Positions 13,256-25,105 of a DNA stretch of 64,000 nt are shown here, piece by piece. Location of the stretch: positions 1,140,530 to 1,204,529 of the forward strand of contig CM018605.1 of the NCBI GenBank assembly GCA_009192285.1, written 5' to 3'. The translations under genes were made by a program, and so were the position numbers. The first letter of the stretch is position 1, and every line of letters begins with the position of its first letter. Below the pieces are notes generated by a model. That model was given only the letters and a program-made list of their open reading frames with translations. It searched no databases and was not told the origin of the DNA. The DNA is from Morchella semilibera (taxonomy: Eukaryota; Ascomycota; Pezizomycetes; Pezizales; Morchellaceae).

Positions 13256-13559
13256 CAGTCAAGGTTAGACCGTTCGTCGTCGTCTATCTACCCTAACTCG
13301 TTCATCACCTGAGCCTCAGGGAGTGACTAAACGGTACGACATCACTGCATTAACCGCTACTCCTGCTACATCGGTCCAATCTTTATAACTCTTGCTAGAC
13401 CTTATATAAAATACACCATAATCAATATCGACTCATCTTACTGCTACTACTCCTCTCTGAGGATCTAGGATCTCCTTTAACTACATACGAGGCGACAGTG
13501 CATCGCCCACAGGAAACGCAAACCCTCGACGACGACAACGACAACGACTACCTCCGACA

Positions 13560-13594
13560 GCACCACCACCACCACCACCACCACCACCACCACC
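13560..13594. repeat. (CAC)n microsatellite in the TAF12 leader
   Basis: About 11 CAC/CCA units ending 45 bp before the TAF12 start codon, probably transcribed as 5' UTR. Confidence 0.85.
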
Positions 13595-13639
13595 TCCGAC
13601 ACCCCCGCGTCAAAACAACCTAAATTTACGCACCCCACC

Positions 13640-15136
13640 ATGTCGACCGCTAACCCCATGGCCGCCCAGCGCCGCGCCCAGCTTCAGCAGCTCCTCAACG
13701 CGCAGGTCTCCATGAACGAGGAGACAAAGCAAAAGTACATGACGGGGCTCGAAGGCCTGCGCTCGGTTGTTGAAAACAAGGGCCCCAACTCCCCCGAAGG
13801 CCAAACCGCCCAAGCCCGCTACGACACCATCATCAACAAGCTCCGCAATGCCGTGCGCGCCCAAGCCGCGCAACAACAGGCTGCACAGCAACAACAACAG
13901 AACAACTTCCAGCAACAGCAACAGCAGGCTGCGCAACAGCAGCAACAGCAGCAGCAGCAACAGCAACAGCAGCAACAGCAACAGGGTGCCGCGGTCAACA
14001 CGGGTCAGAACATGCTCAATAGTATCCTGGGCCCGAACGCACGCTCGACATGGATTCTCCCGCCGAATATCGCACCGGCGGACGCGGACAGGTGGCGGAC
14101 AGAGATCCAGACAAAGTTGACACAGGTGGGGCAGAAAATGAATGCGGCGCGGAACCAGATACAGTTGTTGACCCAGCAGTTGCAACAACCGGGGGTGACG
14201 CCGGATCAGCAGAGGGAAATACAGACTAGGATTGCGGAAAGCACTCAGCATTTCCAGCATTTTAAGGATGTGATTAGTAAGTTTGGGCAGCAGCAGAAGA
14301 TGCTGGCGGAACAGAAGTTGCTTCAGCAACAGCAGCAGCAGCAGCAGCAGCTACAGCAGCAACAGCAAATGCTAATGCAGGCGAGAGCTGGTCAACAGGC
14401 CCAGCAGCAGGCCCAGCAGCAGGCCCAGCAGGGTCAGGGACAGCAGGGGCAGATGGCGATGCAGAAACCCGTGCAGCAAGGTGTGGTCCCGGAGGCACAT
14501 GCTGCCAATCAACAGCAGCAGCAGGCGATGGCACAACAGCAGCAGGCAAACACTGCAAATAGTATTCAGCAAAACCCGCAAAACCATCATCCCCAGCAGC
14601 AACAACAACAGCAGCCTCTTCAACCCACAGGTCAAATGCAGCAACAACAGCGCCTACCACAGCAGCAGCAGCAGCAGCCTCAAAATCCTCAGCAACAGCA
14701 ACAGCAAAATCCCAATGCAGTAGCAAATGCCCAGCAGCAGCATATTGTTCCCCCCGCTGTGAGAGCAGACTCTCCAACTGGCCCTGCCCCCAATCCGGCC
14801 GCAAATCGGGCCACTATGTCACCAGCGGCCCAACAGCCACCGCAGCAGGTACCAGCGGTTCAGCAACCCCAGCAACCCCAGGCCCAAACTACGGCCCGTC
14901 CACCAATCCAGCAACAACAACCCGCACAGCAGCAACAGCAACAGCAGCAACAGCAGCAACAGCAGCAGCAGCCCCCCCCGCAACAGCAACGCGCATCAGT
15001 TCCTCCGGCGCCTACCGGTACACAACCCAACTCTCCCGCGCCTCGGGCAGGATCAGTCCAACCCGCGCGCCCTCCCACCGCAGCCGGCACCCCCGTCTCC
15101 GCAACACCCCAACAACCACAACCCCAAACCCAGCAG

Positions 15137-15173
<37 letters not shown>

Positions 15174-16050
15174 GTCTGCAACCCGCATCCGCCGCGTCAG
15201 TGGCCTCTCCAACAACGGCGACACATCCAACGCAGACCCGCGACACAGCGCAAGGTTCTCGCTTGCCTATCCCAAAAACCCTTCCCATGACAACACCACA
15301 GCCTGTCCAAATGCCACCTTCGAGACCGACTTTATCAGGCGGAATGAACACGTCTGGCAACCAGATGATGAGTACACCCGCGATCATTAAGCAACCAGCA
15401 TTCGAGTTTGATGAGGCAGGCATGGGCCTCCTGAGCAAGAGAAAGCTGGAGGAATTGGTTAAGCAGATTGATCCGGAGGAGAAACTGGACCCTGATGTCG
15501 AGGAGGTTAGTTTCATCATTTTTCCATCTGTTTTCGCACTCTTTTCTTTGTTTGGATACCTGTATTTCTCCCAGGTGTTTTTATCATTATCTTAACGCTC
15601 TGTGCTATGGATACATGTGCTCCGCTCATTTCCTTACATCATCCATCTCATCATTTCCATCCCTAAACACCCATCGACTTGCTTATGTCATCAACACACT
15701 CCAATCATTACCCCCCCCCCTCCCTCCCCTACCAACCATACACCGGAACAGATCATCCAGCTAACATGCCACCACCATCACAGTCGATTTTGGAGCTTGT
15801 TGACGAGTTCATCGACAACATCGCGACCACCGCCTGCAAGATGGCCAAGCTTCGCGGCTCCGACCAGCTGGACATCAAGGACATCCAGATCATCCTCGAG
15901 CGCAACTGGAACATCCGCATCCCCGGATATGCGGCCGACGAGATCCGCACAGTGCGAAAGTTCAACCCGGCCCCAGGGTACCACCAGAAGATGGCTGCTC
16001 TGGCCGCGCAGAAGTCGCTGAACCAGACGGCGGGTAAGGGCGGGGATTAG
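13640..16050 (+). CDS. TAF12: TFIID/SAGA subunit TAF12 with very long polyglutamine N-terminus
   Basis: Two exons, 13640-15505 and 15784-16050 (intron 278 nt), encode 710 aa. The ATG sits in CACCATG. About residues 70-510 are dominated by Gln tracts (up to 14 or more in a row) mixed with Pro, Ala and Asn. After a Ser/Thr/Pro linker comes the TAF12 histone fold: KLEELVKQIDPEEKLDPDVEE in exon 1, then SILELVDEFIDNIAT, ACKMAKLRGSD, LDIKDIQIILERNWNIRIPG and the C-terminal FNPAPGYHQKMAAL. The intron splits the fold between its first helices. By family knowledge it pairs with TAF4 in TFIID and with Ada1 in SAGA, to load TBP and recruit coactivators in the nucleus. Gln is encoded by mixed CAG/CAA, which slows repeat slippage. 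Long frames on the opposite strand (poly-Leu, poly-Cys) are shadows. The low-complexity N-terminus is much longer than in animal TAF12. Confidence 0.95.
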
Positions 16051-17332
16051 TTAGAGGGTGGGGAGTTTTTCTTTCTTTTCTTTGCTTGTTTGTTAGTGCA
16101 GGGTGGAATTTGATGGGATCTTTTTTTTTCCCTTTCTCTCTTTTCTTCCCGAGTGGTGGAATGATAGAAGATCTATCGTCCGAGTAGCCAGGCTATTACT
16201 ACCTAACATTGTATACTCCTCTACTCTGCATATCTTTCAGCAACTCGTTTTTTGACCTTATGTTCTTTTCTCGCATCTTTTTTTCCTTCTCCTCCTCTTC
16301 TTCTATCGGTGTTTTATCTTTTTTCTTTTTTACAAAGTTGTCAAAACTGGACTGGTTGGTTAACCTTGGGATCCCCTTTTTTCTCTCCCCCCCCCTCTTT
16401 CTCCCTATTCATCTCCCCCCTTCTATTCGTTATAAAGATCCGCAACCTCCCCCCCCCCCTGCTGTTGGGGTCGTGGGGCGGAGGCGGGGGGGGGGGGGTT
16501 CAATAAAGAGTAGTTAATTGAAAAAAAGAAAAAAGAAAAAAAATAGGGTTGCTACATAGCAACATGTGATAGAGATACAGCTAGCTCGTACTCTACCTAT
16601 AGTGCGCGTACAGAACGGCAGGAGACGGACGGTCCTTGGAGCATGTAGGTACATGTATGTTTCATGATCAGGGTGGGGGGAGGGGGGGATATGATATCCC
16701 GAGCACTTGATATCTGTAATCTGGATCCTTGTTGGCTGGATGTACATATGTATCTTTAGCAGGTCCGTCCGCGAACTTTAAACTCCCCCTTATGTTTTTA
16801 TGCCGGGGAAATAAGGCCCGGGGTCCCGACTCGGGCTCGGAGATTTTCCGTGCCGGCGGTAGTACTACCGGAAAATCCCACTACTGGAGGGTTAGGGATT
16901 TCCCGTGTCTTTTAATAGCACCTAAACACACCAGAGATCAATGCGCTTGTGGTTCCCAAAGGAGTTTGGCCGAGGCAATAACTCACTTAATGGTAAATTT
17001 GATTTTTGTATATGAGAGTACATTTTTCCGATGCAATGCAGATAGAGTACAAACAACCATGCTGCGCAGACAAATAGTGGAATAGCTCAGATGAAGTGAG
17101 GGCAGCCCCAACCCAGAAACAAGTCCCGACAGAAAGAAGAAAACCGTTGATCCAAAGCAACACTTGAAGGAAACTAAAAATCAATCAAGAACTCCGACGA
17201 ACCCAAAATCCACCGACCCCAGAAATGCCCAACCCAGAGCGAGACCGAAAACGAGAGGAATTCAACAGACGAGGAAAAAAGAAAGAAAAAAAGGAGAAGT
17301 CAACGAACCGTAACATACACACGTGCGGATAT
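16051..17332. other. Convergent intergenic region TAF12 / GGPP synthase
   Basis: Holds T-rich 3' flank, C- and G-runs at 16444-16452 and 16486-16497, one TACATGTA (16650), and a nested palindrome near 16841-16875: arms GATTTTCC and GGAAAATC around GGTAGTACTACC. No coding potential recognised. Confidence 0.55.
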
Positions 17333-18777
17333 TCAAGAGATTGGTGATACGGGCTCTTGCTCGTCAATCATCATCTTGCCCAAAATCCCTGTTAGTAGGG
17401 GGTTACCCCCGCGTTCTTCTAGCATCGCGTTTGCTTTTTTGTGCAACCCATATAGCGCTTTGCGCGTATAATCGAAGCTTCCAGTCTTTTCCATATACTT
17501 AACCGCGTACAACTTGACGTCATAGTCCTTCGTGTGTTGTTTCAGAATGTTTAGAAGCTGCCGATTCGACTCGTCTGTGCGTATCGCATGGATTATTGGG
17601 AACGAAAACTTTCCTTCCGTCAGGTCCTCCGCAAATCCTTTGTGTTTTGCGTACTAGAAACGTGTTAGCTTTAATCGGTGGTGGTTGTTAAGGGAACGTT
17701 TGTACCTTGCCGCACTGAAGATTAATATAGTCATCACGGATCTGGTAAATGAGCCCCATCAAATTGACAAGAGGGACGTAATCCTCAGTAGAGGAACTTT
17801 CAGATTGCATGAGTTTCACGGCAAGTCGGAAGAGGCCACCAGTTTCTAAACTCAGAAATCAGTATCACTAAAAAAAAATGAAAAAAAAATGAAAGGCCGA
17901 AAAGGGGAAGGGGGTGACTGACTGTTGCTGACCATCTCCAAATAATCATCCTCCGATGGCGTTGTCAGTGAATCCCTCCAAAAAAGGTCCATCCCCTGCC
18001 CACGGTGAAGATTCAAGAGTTCCTCGGTGAAGATCTTGAGAACATTTGGGTTATTAAGCTTCGAAAGCTCATCCAAAGCACAAAAGTACACGTAATTGGC
18101 AGAGTTGATTGTTTGAGCCACCCCGAAAATGCTATGAGCTACGGGGACACCGCGACGAAGATTCGAGCTGTCCTCGACATCGTCGACCCTGCAACCCTCA
18201 TGATTAGCATTCAAGGCAAGGGGAAGCCAGGGAGGATTGATTAGTAGCTTACAAGAGTGAAGCTGTGTGCAACATAGCCACAACTTTGCTTATGATCTCT
18301 AGCGAAGCATCAGGAACCTTAAGCCAGGTGTTGAAAGCCACCAGAAGCTGGTGACGAATATCCTTTCCCGGATGTTTGAGTAAGTGGTCGTATGGTTCAA
18401 GGAGGATCTATCCAGAGGTTAGCTATTGTCGAGATCCTCATGGACCAGCGCTCCGTTACTTTTTCCTTCTCCGCCGACCAGGTCCGCTTGTACCCTGCTG
18501 CTGCTAAGACGTCCGCGCTCCGAGGGGTTGTGTTGTTTGTACCGTTAGTATGGCCGTTCATTGGTTCTACTCTGTTTGATTCCATGTACATTTTCGTACT
18601 ATTTTCGGTAACCGTAGGAGTTGGTGTTGCCACTAGAACTACAGAAGATTGCGATGGTGATGAGGAGGAGGAGGAGGAGTCAAGTGATGGGTGTGAGGAG
18701 AGGGGAGGAGGTGTTGATTGATAGAAAAGAGAAGATAAAGAGGAGGTCAAGTGTTCTAATACAGATGGGAGCAGCAT
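17333..18777 (-). CDS. Geranylgeranyl diphosphate synthase (fungal GGPPS)
   Basis: Five minus-strand exons, 18777-18460, 18407-18253, 18188-17923, 17845-17706 and 17653-17333, join in phase to 399 aa. The N-terminal ~95 residues are Ser/Thr/Pro-rich and variable. The synthase core starts at [27 protein letters not shown]. The first aspartate-rich motif is DDVED in [16 protein letters not shown], followed by [20 protein letters not shown] and [10 protein letters not shown]. The second aspartate-rich motif is the DDY of [22 protein letters not shown] precedes the C-terminal helices. By family knowledge it condenses FPP and IPP to GGPP for geranylgeranylation of Rho/Rab GTPases and as a diterpenoid and carotenoid precursor. 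With no terpene cyclase or P450 nearby it is probably the primary-metabolism copy (BTS1 type). The start could instead be an internal Met of KMYMESNR (about residue 63). Introns are 51-77 nt, one with branch GCTAAC. Confidence 0.94.
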
Positions 18778-20100
18778 TCCACTTTACTGTGCAGGGACAT
18801 CAAGACACGAGTACGACTACCAGTACTTAACTAGCGGTGGGCCCAGGGTTTTGCAGTGATGGTTGTGGTGGGGCGCGTGCAGTCATTGCCTGCCTCTCCC
18901 CCCCCAAAAAAAAACCCTTGCATGTGACATGAGTAAATCCCTCCACCGATGCCCCGCTGTAAGAGATCCCCCATCCTCTCCCAAGCACTTGTGAGCCTGG
19001 TTTTTTCAGCTCGCTGCTGCCGCGGCTACCTACATATTCCAAGAGTTTCTGTACATGTAGGTACTACAACCTGGAGCGTCACTGGTGGATACTCTCGCCT
19101 GTGAATGTGGAGAAATACTGCTACATGTGAGAGTACCAGAAGCCTCCCTTTTTTGCAAAGCTAAAGAATTCTCTGTTTACGGGGCTGATTCCTGGTGTGG
19201 GAAGCAGTTGGTACCTACATACATTTTCGATTTGATCTACTTATCCTACGCCGCAATCATGCGGAGCTTTTTATGGATCTCCGTCAGAGGCAAAATAAGC
19301 TTGATACTAAAACATCCCCTGTCTGGAGCTGTCTCAAACCGCCTCAAACCGCACACTCACACTAGCGGGAGGCTCCGCCTGGTAGGGTGGTGGTATCTTA
19401 TTCCCGAGAAACTAGATGGCTTTTTCAAAAGAGTCCCATGTGGTTGTTTTTCCTTTTCGGTTGTCGTTGGTTTACTTGCATGTGGTGTAACACGGGCACA
19501 GGCTCAGCTCAACTCCAAACCACCAATGTGCATCGATCAATGCCTCTTCATGATCATATGTAAATGATAAACAAGATAGTTGAGCTAGTCACCGGAGATG
19601 TCAGAAACATAGCGCCGGGGAGATTGTGGGGTAATCAATAAACCCCGCTGATGATCTTCACTTTTAAGGGGATTCAGGTTTCACGAACCAGATTTGCAGT
19701 TTATGCCCTTATGGCATGAATGTGCATACATAATTTACTTACCTTATGGCATTACCTACATGTAGTCGAAACAACAATCTCGATATTACTACCACCCGAA
19801 CACAGCTTGTCACTCGTAGTGCGCGATACTAAGATTTGTAGGCGGCTAGCTAGGTCGCCTAGGGGTGTCTTAGCTGAGGTTTCTACGTTCGCATACCTAC
19901 TAAAACATTTAGAGCAAGTACCTCGAAAGAATGGACGATCGCAAGTAACGTTAGTTCTGCTGGTATAATTTACTCGGGGTAGGAGAGTATAGCCCCGTTT
20001 GGCATGAGCTCCTGGTTTACGTCTATAGAACAAATAAATACTCTTAGGCCCTCATATTAGATACCGAGTAAAGTAATACAATCGCAAACTGAATTATGTA

Positions 20101-20179
20101 CTTCGGGTGTATACGTAGAAGACACCACTCTGCCAAGGTTACGTGAAGGGTGTCTTCTCACTTACCCCTACCCCCGAAG
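20101..20179. mobile_element. 79-bp TA-flanked hairpin element (MITE-like), family A
   Basis: Starts CTTCGGGTGT directly after TA (20099-20100) and ends CCCCCGAAG directly before TA (20180-20181). The arms pair imperfectly: CTTCGGG at the tips and AGAAGACACC / GGTGTCTTCT further in. A TA target-site duplication plus terminal inverted repeats suggests a non-autonomous Tc1/mariner-type element. It shares the tip CT.CGGGTGT with the elements at 22844 and 22922. Confidence 0.6.
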
Positions 20180-22843
20180 TATGTACATGCTGTATACCAA
20201 GCTTTGGTACGGATACCTACGGTGAGCAGTAAGCTGCCCATAGGGGTACGAGGCTAGTACGGATATCAACGGATGCCAAGATATCCGAGGATCGTAACTT
20301 TTTTTTCTAGTGGGCGCTCTTAAACTTGATCTTCAGTGGGACGGCTTGGCACTAGCTGTCCAGACGGGAAACATACCAAAGGGAGCCATATCCCATCGAG
20401 CTACATGTACTTGTAGCCAACTCTGTGTCAAACAATTGGGTTTATCAGAGCATCCTAGATCTGCCCCTTAAGTTGTCGATCCATATATAATATAGGGCCA
20501 GGATTTGTATGGGAAACCAATTCTTTGTAAGAGAGATAACCAAACTTTGCAATTGCTTTTTGCTGGAGGTCAGCATTTACCGAAAACTTAAGGGATACGA
20601 GCCACCGAATCTACGTAGCTCCGACACATCAACCCGCAATTGCGACTGTAACGGGAAACGATATATGGCTTGGGTGGATTTGGAACACCAAGTTCAATAT
20701 CCGTCCAGTGTCTACTATAGATCGAGACGAGCAGATGAAACCCCCACCACCCTTGGGCACCCAGGATAAGATAAAACCTTATATAACCTATGGGGTGAGC
20801 GCTGCGCTTCCGTACCGTTCGACTTTCCCTTGCTCAGCATATTACTAGGAGTGGGTACAACTAAAATACCGTCGTTGCTTCTTATTGGAATATAGCCCTC
20901 GAGGATGGAATCCGTAACATCAGGAGATTTTTCCTCACCCATGGAGGTAAGGTGAAGTTTTTCCCCACTACAGCTTTAGTCCGTGGCCTCTTGAGGCTCT
21001 CATCTCATAGTTTCGCCCTCTTTCCAAGGGCTTTCGGCCGTTGAGGAATTATACCGGTTCACTAGGTTCACAACTGCACCCCCACTATACCCACTCTCTA
21101 TAAATCTCTCGAAGACACTCTTTAGGACTCTGGTTGTCCCAACTAGAAACTCAACAAACCCTCTGTACTAGCAGACCCCAGGAAAAAAACCGTTTAAAGC
21201 AACGCCCTTCGTAGATCGTACAACCGAACATTAAGAAAAGAAAGGGGGTGGTGGTATGAGGGTCCGAAAAAACCGGGTACCAAGGAGGAAGTTTAGACTC
21301 GATAGCGCGTAGTGTTGCCGTGGGCATGTTCTTAATCTCTCTCAACGATGAATAGCAAACGCTGGATCGAAGGGACATATAGCTATAGGTGAGAGGCTAT
21401 TACTGCCACTAACCGCTACGTTATAGACAGCAGCGCCGATGGACCCACCCGCCAGTGATAATAGTTGGTACTCATAAGGAACCAATCTTCAGAGAGTTCC
21501 TAAATAAGCAAGTACAGGGTGTAGAGAGACAACATGAAAGGGAGGTTCCGTTACCGAGTGATACGCGATGATTCACACACAAAATACGCATGGGAAAACC
21601 ACCCCACAACCACAGGAGGGGGTTTCTCTGGATAACCAGCAAAGATAAGGAGGCAAACAAGAGGAGAAGGGGAAAGATCAAGGGAGGGGGTGGGTACTTA
21701 TGCATGGAGAGGGTGTGGTTAGCCTTAGCCTGGGTGCTAGGGGGCCTGGTGGTTCCATCCTCATTTTTTAACCTTTTTCTCCCGCGTCCGGGTAACTATA
21801 GGTGGAGTACCCATTGTACCCATTTCATCCCTGGGAAGAAATTGTTCCAGTTCTTGAACTTTCTACTTTGGATTATATTACATTAAAAATACAAGTTGAA
21901 CAATAGTCTACATTGTCCGGTGATTGGGCCAAGATGCAATTGACCCGCCAAACCACGCCTAGCCTAATCTCAATACTACTACATGTACTATATACTGAGC
22001 CTCAGATCCAAATGCCCCCTCTTCGAGACCTCGGCTCGACTAGAGCCCGAAGAAGCGCAAGGTCTCTCTGTAGACAAAGGATTTGTGGCCATATGGGTGA
22101 AAGTCCTTTTGTTTTGTTATCGATCAGGGACATGAACTATAGCAGCTATATATATACATGGTACTTAATTTAGGGCCAGAACCCACATTCCTATAAGTCC
22201 CCGAATAAGCCAAAGCCAAAGCTGCCATAGTCTGAATAATCAATCTCTAAAACATGCTCTTATCAAACCAATATGGCTTGGCCAAGGCCTATCCAGATCT
22301 CATAGAAGAAATATGGGTCCGGGCGCTAAAGTACTGTTTCAGTATTATTTACTATATAGCGATCAATCCATGCTGATCCCCTCAGCAGGCGCAATTAATA
22401 TTAGATAGGGATTCATGGTAGCAATAGCGAAGAGAAAAGGGGGAATGATCTCAAGAACTAAGTATATGTAGTCTCTTAATTCGTGGAAAGAGATCGAGTG
22501 CTAGCTGCGCTTACCACTCCCTGGTGGGGTGGAGCATCGATGGATTATATTATTATCATGGGGGCGTAAGGTGATCATGAAGGTTTGAGCTGGCGCTGCT
22601 TAATTCTATTTAGTTAACTTAGCTTATTATTACACAAGTACATGTATGTATACATGTATATATATCAAGGGGTCAGGGACGCATCTCTAAGAGCCTCATC
22701 CATACATGCGTGATGTATGCATCCCTACCAAACACCCCTGTTTTCCGCACTCATAATAATCTTTTCTACTGCTCTTCACGCAGTGCCTCATAGCAAGCGC
22801 TATAGTCCATTATGAGGATAAGATTTAACGCTAACCACATGTA

Positions 22844-22919
22844 CTACGGGTGTAGGGGTAAGTCTGTAGATAGTGGTTGTGGTTGCAACAGCGGTAGGTG
22901 TCTACAGACTTACCCGTAG
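22844..22919. mobile_element. 76-bp TA-flanked hairpin element (MITE-like), family A
   Basis: Begins CTACGGGTGTAGGGGTAAGT after TA (22842-22843) and ends ACTTACCCGTAG before TA (22920-22921). Arms match over CTACGGG and GTAAGTCTGTAGA / TCTACAGACTTAC. Too short to encode anything. It abuts the 380-bp element at 22922 and shares its TA. Confidence 0.65.
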
Positions 22920-22921
22920 TA

Positions 22922-23301
22922 CCGGGTGTTGAGGGTAAGTGATCAGAACTGCTCCTGGTTGGTCTGGTTGGCCTGGAGTGCCAAGTTGGCCCCACCCTGG
23001 GCTTATATCAACTGTGTGCCCCAGGAAACTTCAGAGCCCAGAACTTGGTCCTCAATTTTACTGCTGCCTCCTGAAAGTTTTCTCTACACAGCCAAATTTG
23101 TATCCAAATAGCATATAGAGAAGGTACTGATAGATACAATATTTTAAATATATTTTATGAGGATCTTGGAAAAGTTCTGATGACTTTTTTCCCCCATTCA
23201 AGATAAGAATTCTTGGCAGGTCTTATTGGCCCCAGCCTGTCGCACCCACATATTCTCAACCAATTGTCGTAGAGTTCTGATCACTTTGGTTCACACCCGA
23301 G
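22922..23301. mobile_element. 380-bp TA-flanked element with terminal inverted repeats, family A
   Basis: Left end CCGGGTGTTGAGGGTAAGTG followed by ATCAGAACT. The right end, reverse-complemented, reads CTCGGGTGTGAACCAAAGTG followed by ATCAGAACT, so the terminal repeats are about 29 bp and share GTGATCAGAACT exactly. Flanked by TA on both sides (22920-22921, 23302-23303). An internal degenerate end-like copy (AGTTCTGATGACTT) lies near 23174-23187. No transposase frame, so it is probably a non-autonomous derivative of a Tc1/mariner-like transposon. Confidence 0.65.
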
Positions 23302-25038
23302 TACATATTCCTCACAGCCTATCACTCGAGTGTCTTGGCGTCGGTTCCGGGTTCTGGGGTTGGAACGGTCAATGAAGTGAGACATGCTATATTAAGCAGG
23401 AATCTTCAAGCCAAAGTGACTACCGAAATGGTGATATTAAATTCTATCACTAATATAGTTGATAAGTACGAGTGATGTCCCATGACTTGCCTCCTATATT
23501 GTGGTTGAGTTTTTGAGTACTTCACATTTCACCGCCCCTCTTTCGAATTCCTCCAAGATGCTTACAAGTTCGCACATTACCACAAGACTGTACGTACTTA
23601 GCTATTTCCTTTGGCTCTACGAATCTACTGTACGGGGGGGGGGATGCGGGCAGTAACGGGTTTCATCGTACCCACGCCATGGCACATGTTTGAAAAGTGG
23701 GGAATGAATATCTAATATAGTTAAACTATTTGTATCCAGTATCGGTGCCCATGACCGCAGCTCTATAGTATTGGTAGCATCCTAGTGAAGTGCAAAGTAT
23801 CGGCATAGTTCTTCAAAGAGAGTTAAGAAAAGGTACCAATTAGGAAAAACCCGACGGCAAACTCCTGACCCAATAGTGGTCAGTTAGACATCGAGTAGGC
23901 GGGCGAACTGTTTACTGGATTGTAGGTAGGTTGGTGAGGTTGTCTATAGGTCTGCCTGGTAGCGCGACGAGCAAGTTTGCAGTGAGGCACATAGATCTGT
24001 AACCCAGGCAGGGCGGAAAGGAATCCTGCTGGTTCACTAGCATGGTGGAGAGCATATCTAAAGGTCTATATTAAGTAATACGACGGGTAACCCTATAGAC
24101 CTTGAGTCCATCTACCTAAGGACCTACTGGGTGACCTTCTCGCCCACTTGCCTGCATACCTAGGCCGTGCTCGCCCACCTACTGGCTGCCCACCTACTCG
24201 GCCACTGCCTGGTAGACTACCCGGCCACCTTCCCACTCTCCTGGTCACCCGCCGATGTGCCCGACCGCCCGCCGACTTATCTGCCGGGCCACTCGCTCAC
24301 CTGTTGAGACATTCTCTCAGTCATACCTGTCTTGTAGACCTACTCGAGCTCGCTATCGATATATCTATCCTGGCTTGTAGACCTACCCGCCGCCCTACTT
24401 TTCAACCTGCTGATGTGGGGAAAGTTTTCGGTAGCATTCTTTAAACGTAAGAAACAAAGAGCGAGGGTCATGAGCCAGACAGTAACTGCTTTTAAGTTTC
24501 TACATGTATCCAGAGATTGTCAGCGCTTGGACTCACCGAGGTACTGCACGTGGGTTGGTGGGTATGTGCTGAGACAGTGCACGGGTACACGGCGGGTACA
24601 GGGCGAAATACGCCACCACTCGATAAACTGATTCATTTTTTCGTACTCTTTTTATCTGTTAGACATAGGAGATCCCAGCTTTTGGTTATAGCGTCGATCC
24701 TCAGGGATATGGAAGACCTGTTAGCGGGTTATAAGATGACTTTTGGTGCAATGACCTTCATAACTAGTATGTACTTACACACGGCCGAGAATGAAGTGAG
24801 AGACTGAAAATGGGCATCTAGAATCTCTCCTATTCCAACACGGAGAAGGATACCAAGTGTGAGTTTCCCATAGATTGGGTCTAGACACACTCTCGGGCCT
24901 TCAGACTTGAGTGGGGGTTGGCCTAGAAAGTCTTAACGGAGGATCACCTAGGCCTTCATCCTACATCAAGGAGGGTGTCGAGAGCAAGCCCCCCTTTGTA
25001 TACCCCCACGTATTATCTTACTGCCGTCTTATACCTAT

Positions 25039-25105
25039 TACAGCCGTTCACAGGATTTTGGCGAACACGGGCTTGGGGCCAATAAAAACCCCGTAAACGG
25101 CTGTA
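25039..25105. mobile_element. 67-bp hairpin with TA ends, possible MITE
   Basis: Perfect 10-bp ends TACAGCCGTT and AACGGCTGTA. Pairing continues imperfectly for about ten more bases (CACAGGATTTT against AAAACCCCGTA). Tips differ from family A. Could also be a transcribed hairpin. Confidence 0.45.

Larger units (their letters stand above)
12356..13639. promoter_or_regulatory. Divergent intergenic region between epsilon-COP and TAF12, microsatellite-rich
   Basis: This 1.28-kb interval must hold both promoters. It contains an AAAGG/AAAGC-type purine stretch (12585-12640), a C-run (12842-12851), an uninterrupted (AG)n of about 36 bp at 13217-13252, and a CAC repeat at 13560-13594 just before the TAF12 start. 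The last two probably lie in the TAF12 5' leader. I did not identify a definite TATA box. Confidence 0.5.

Noticed and set aside
13610-15519. Long minus-strand frames rich in Leu, Cys or Ala opposite TAF12
   Set aside because: They are shadows of the CAG/CAA repeats read antisense.
19085-19567. 160-codon plus-strand frame
   Set aside because: Starts at GTG, no recognisable domain, no intron context, in a region of decayed repeats; probably chance.
24148-24444. Pro/Leu-rich frame of 98 codons
   Set aside because: Produced by CCACCTAC-like repetitive words; no sign of a real protein.
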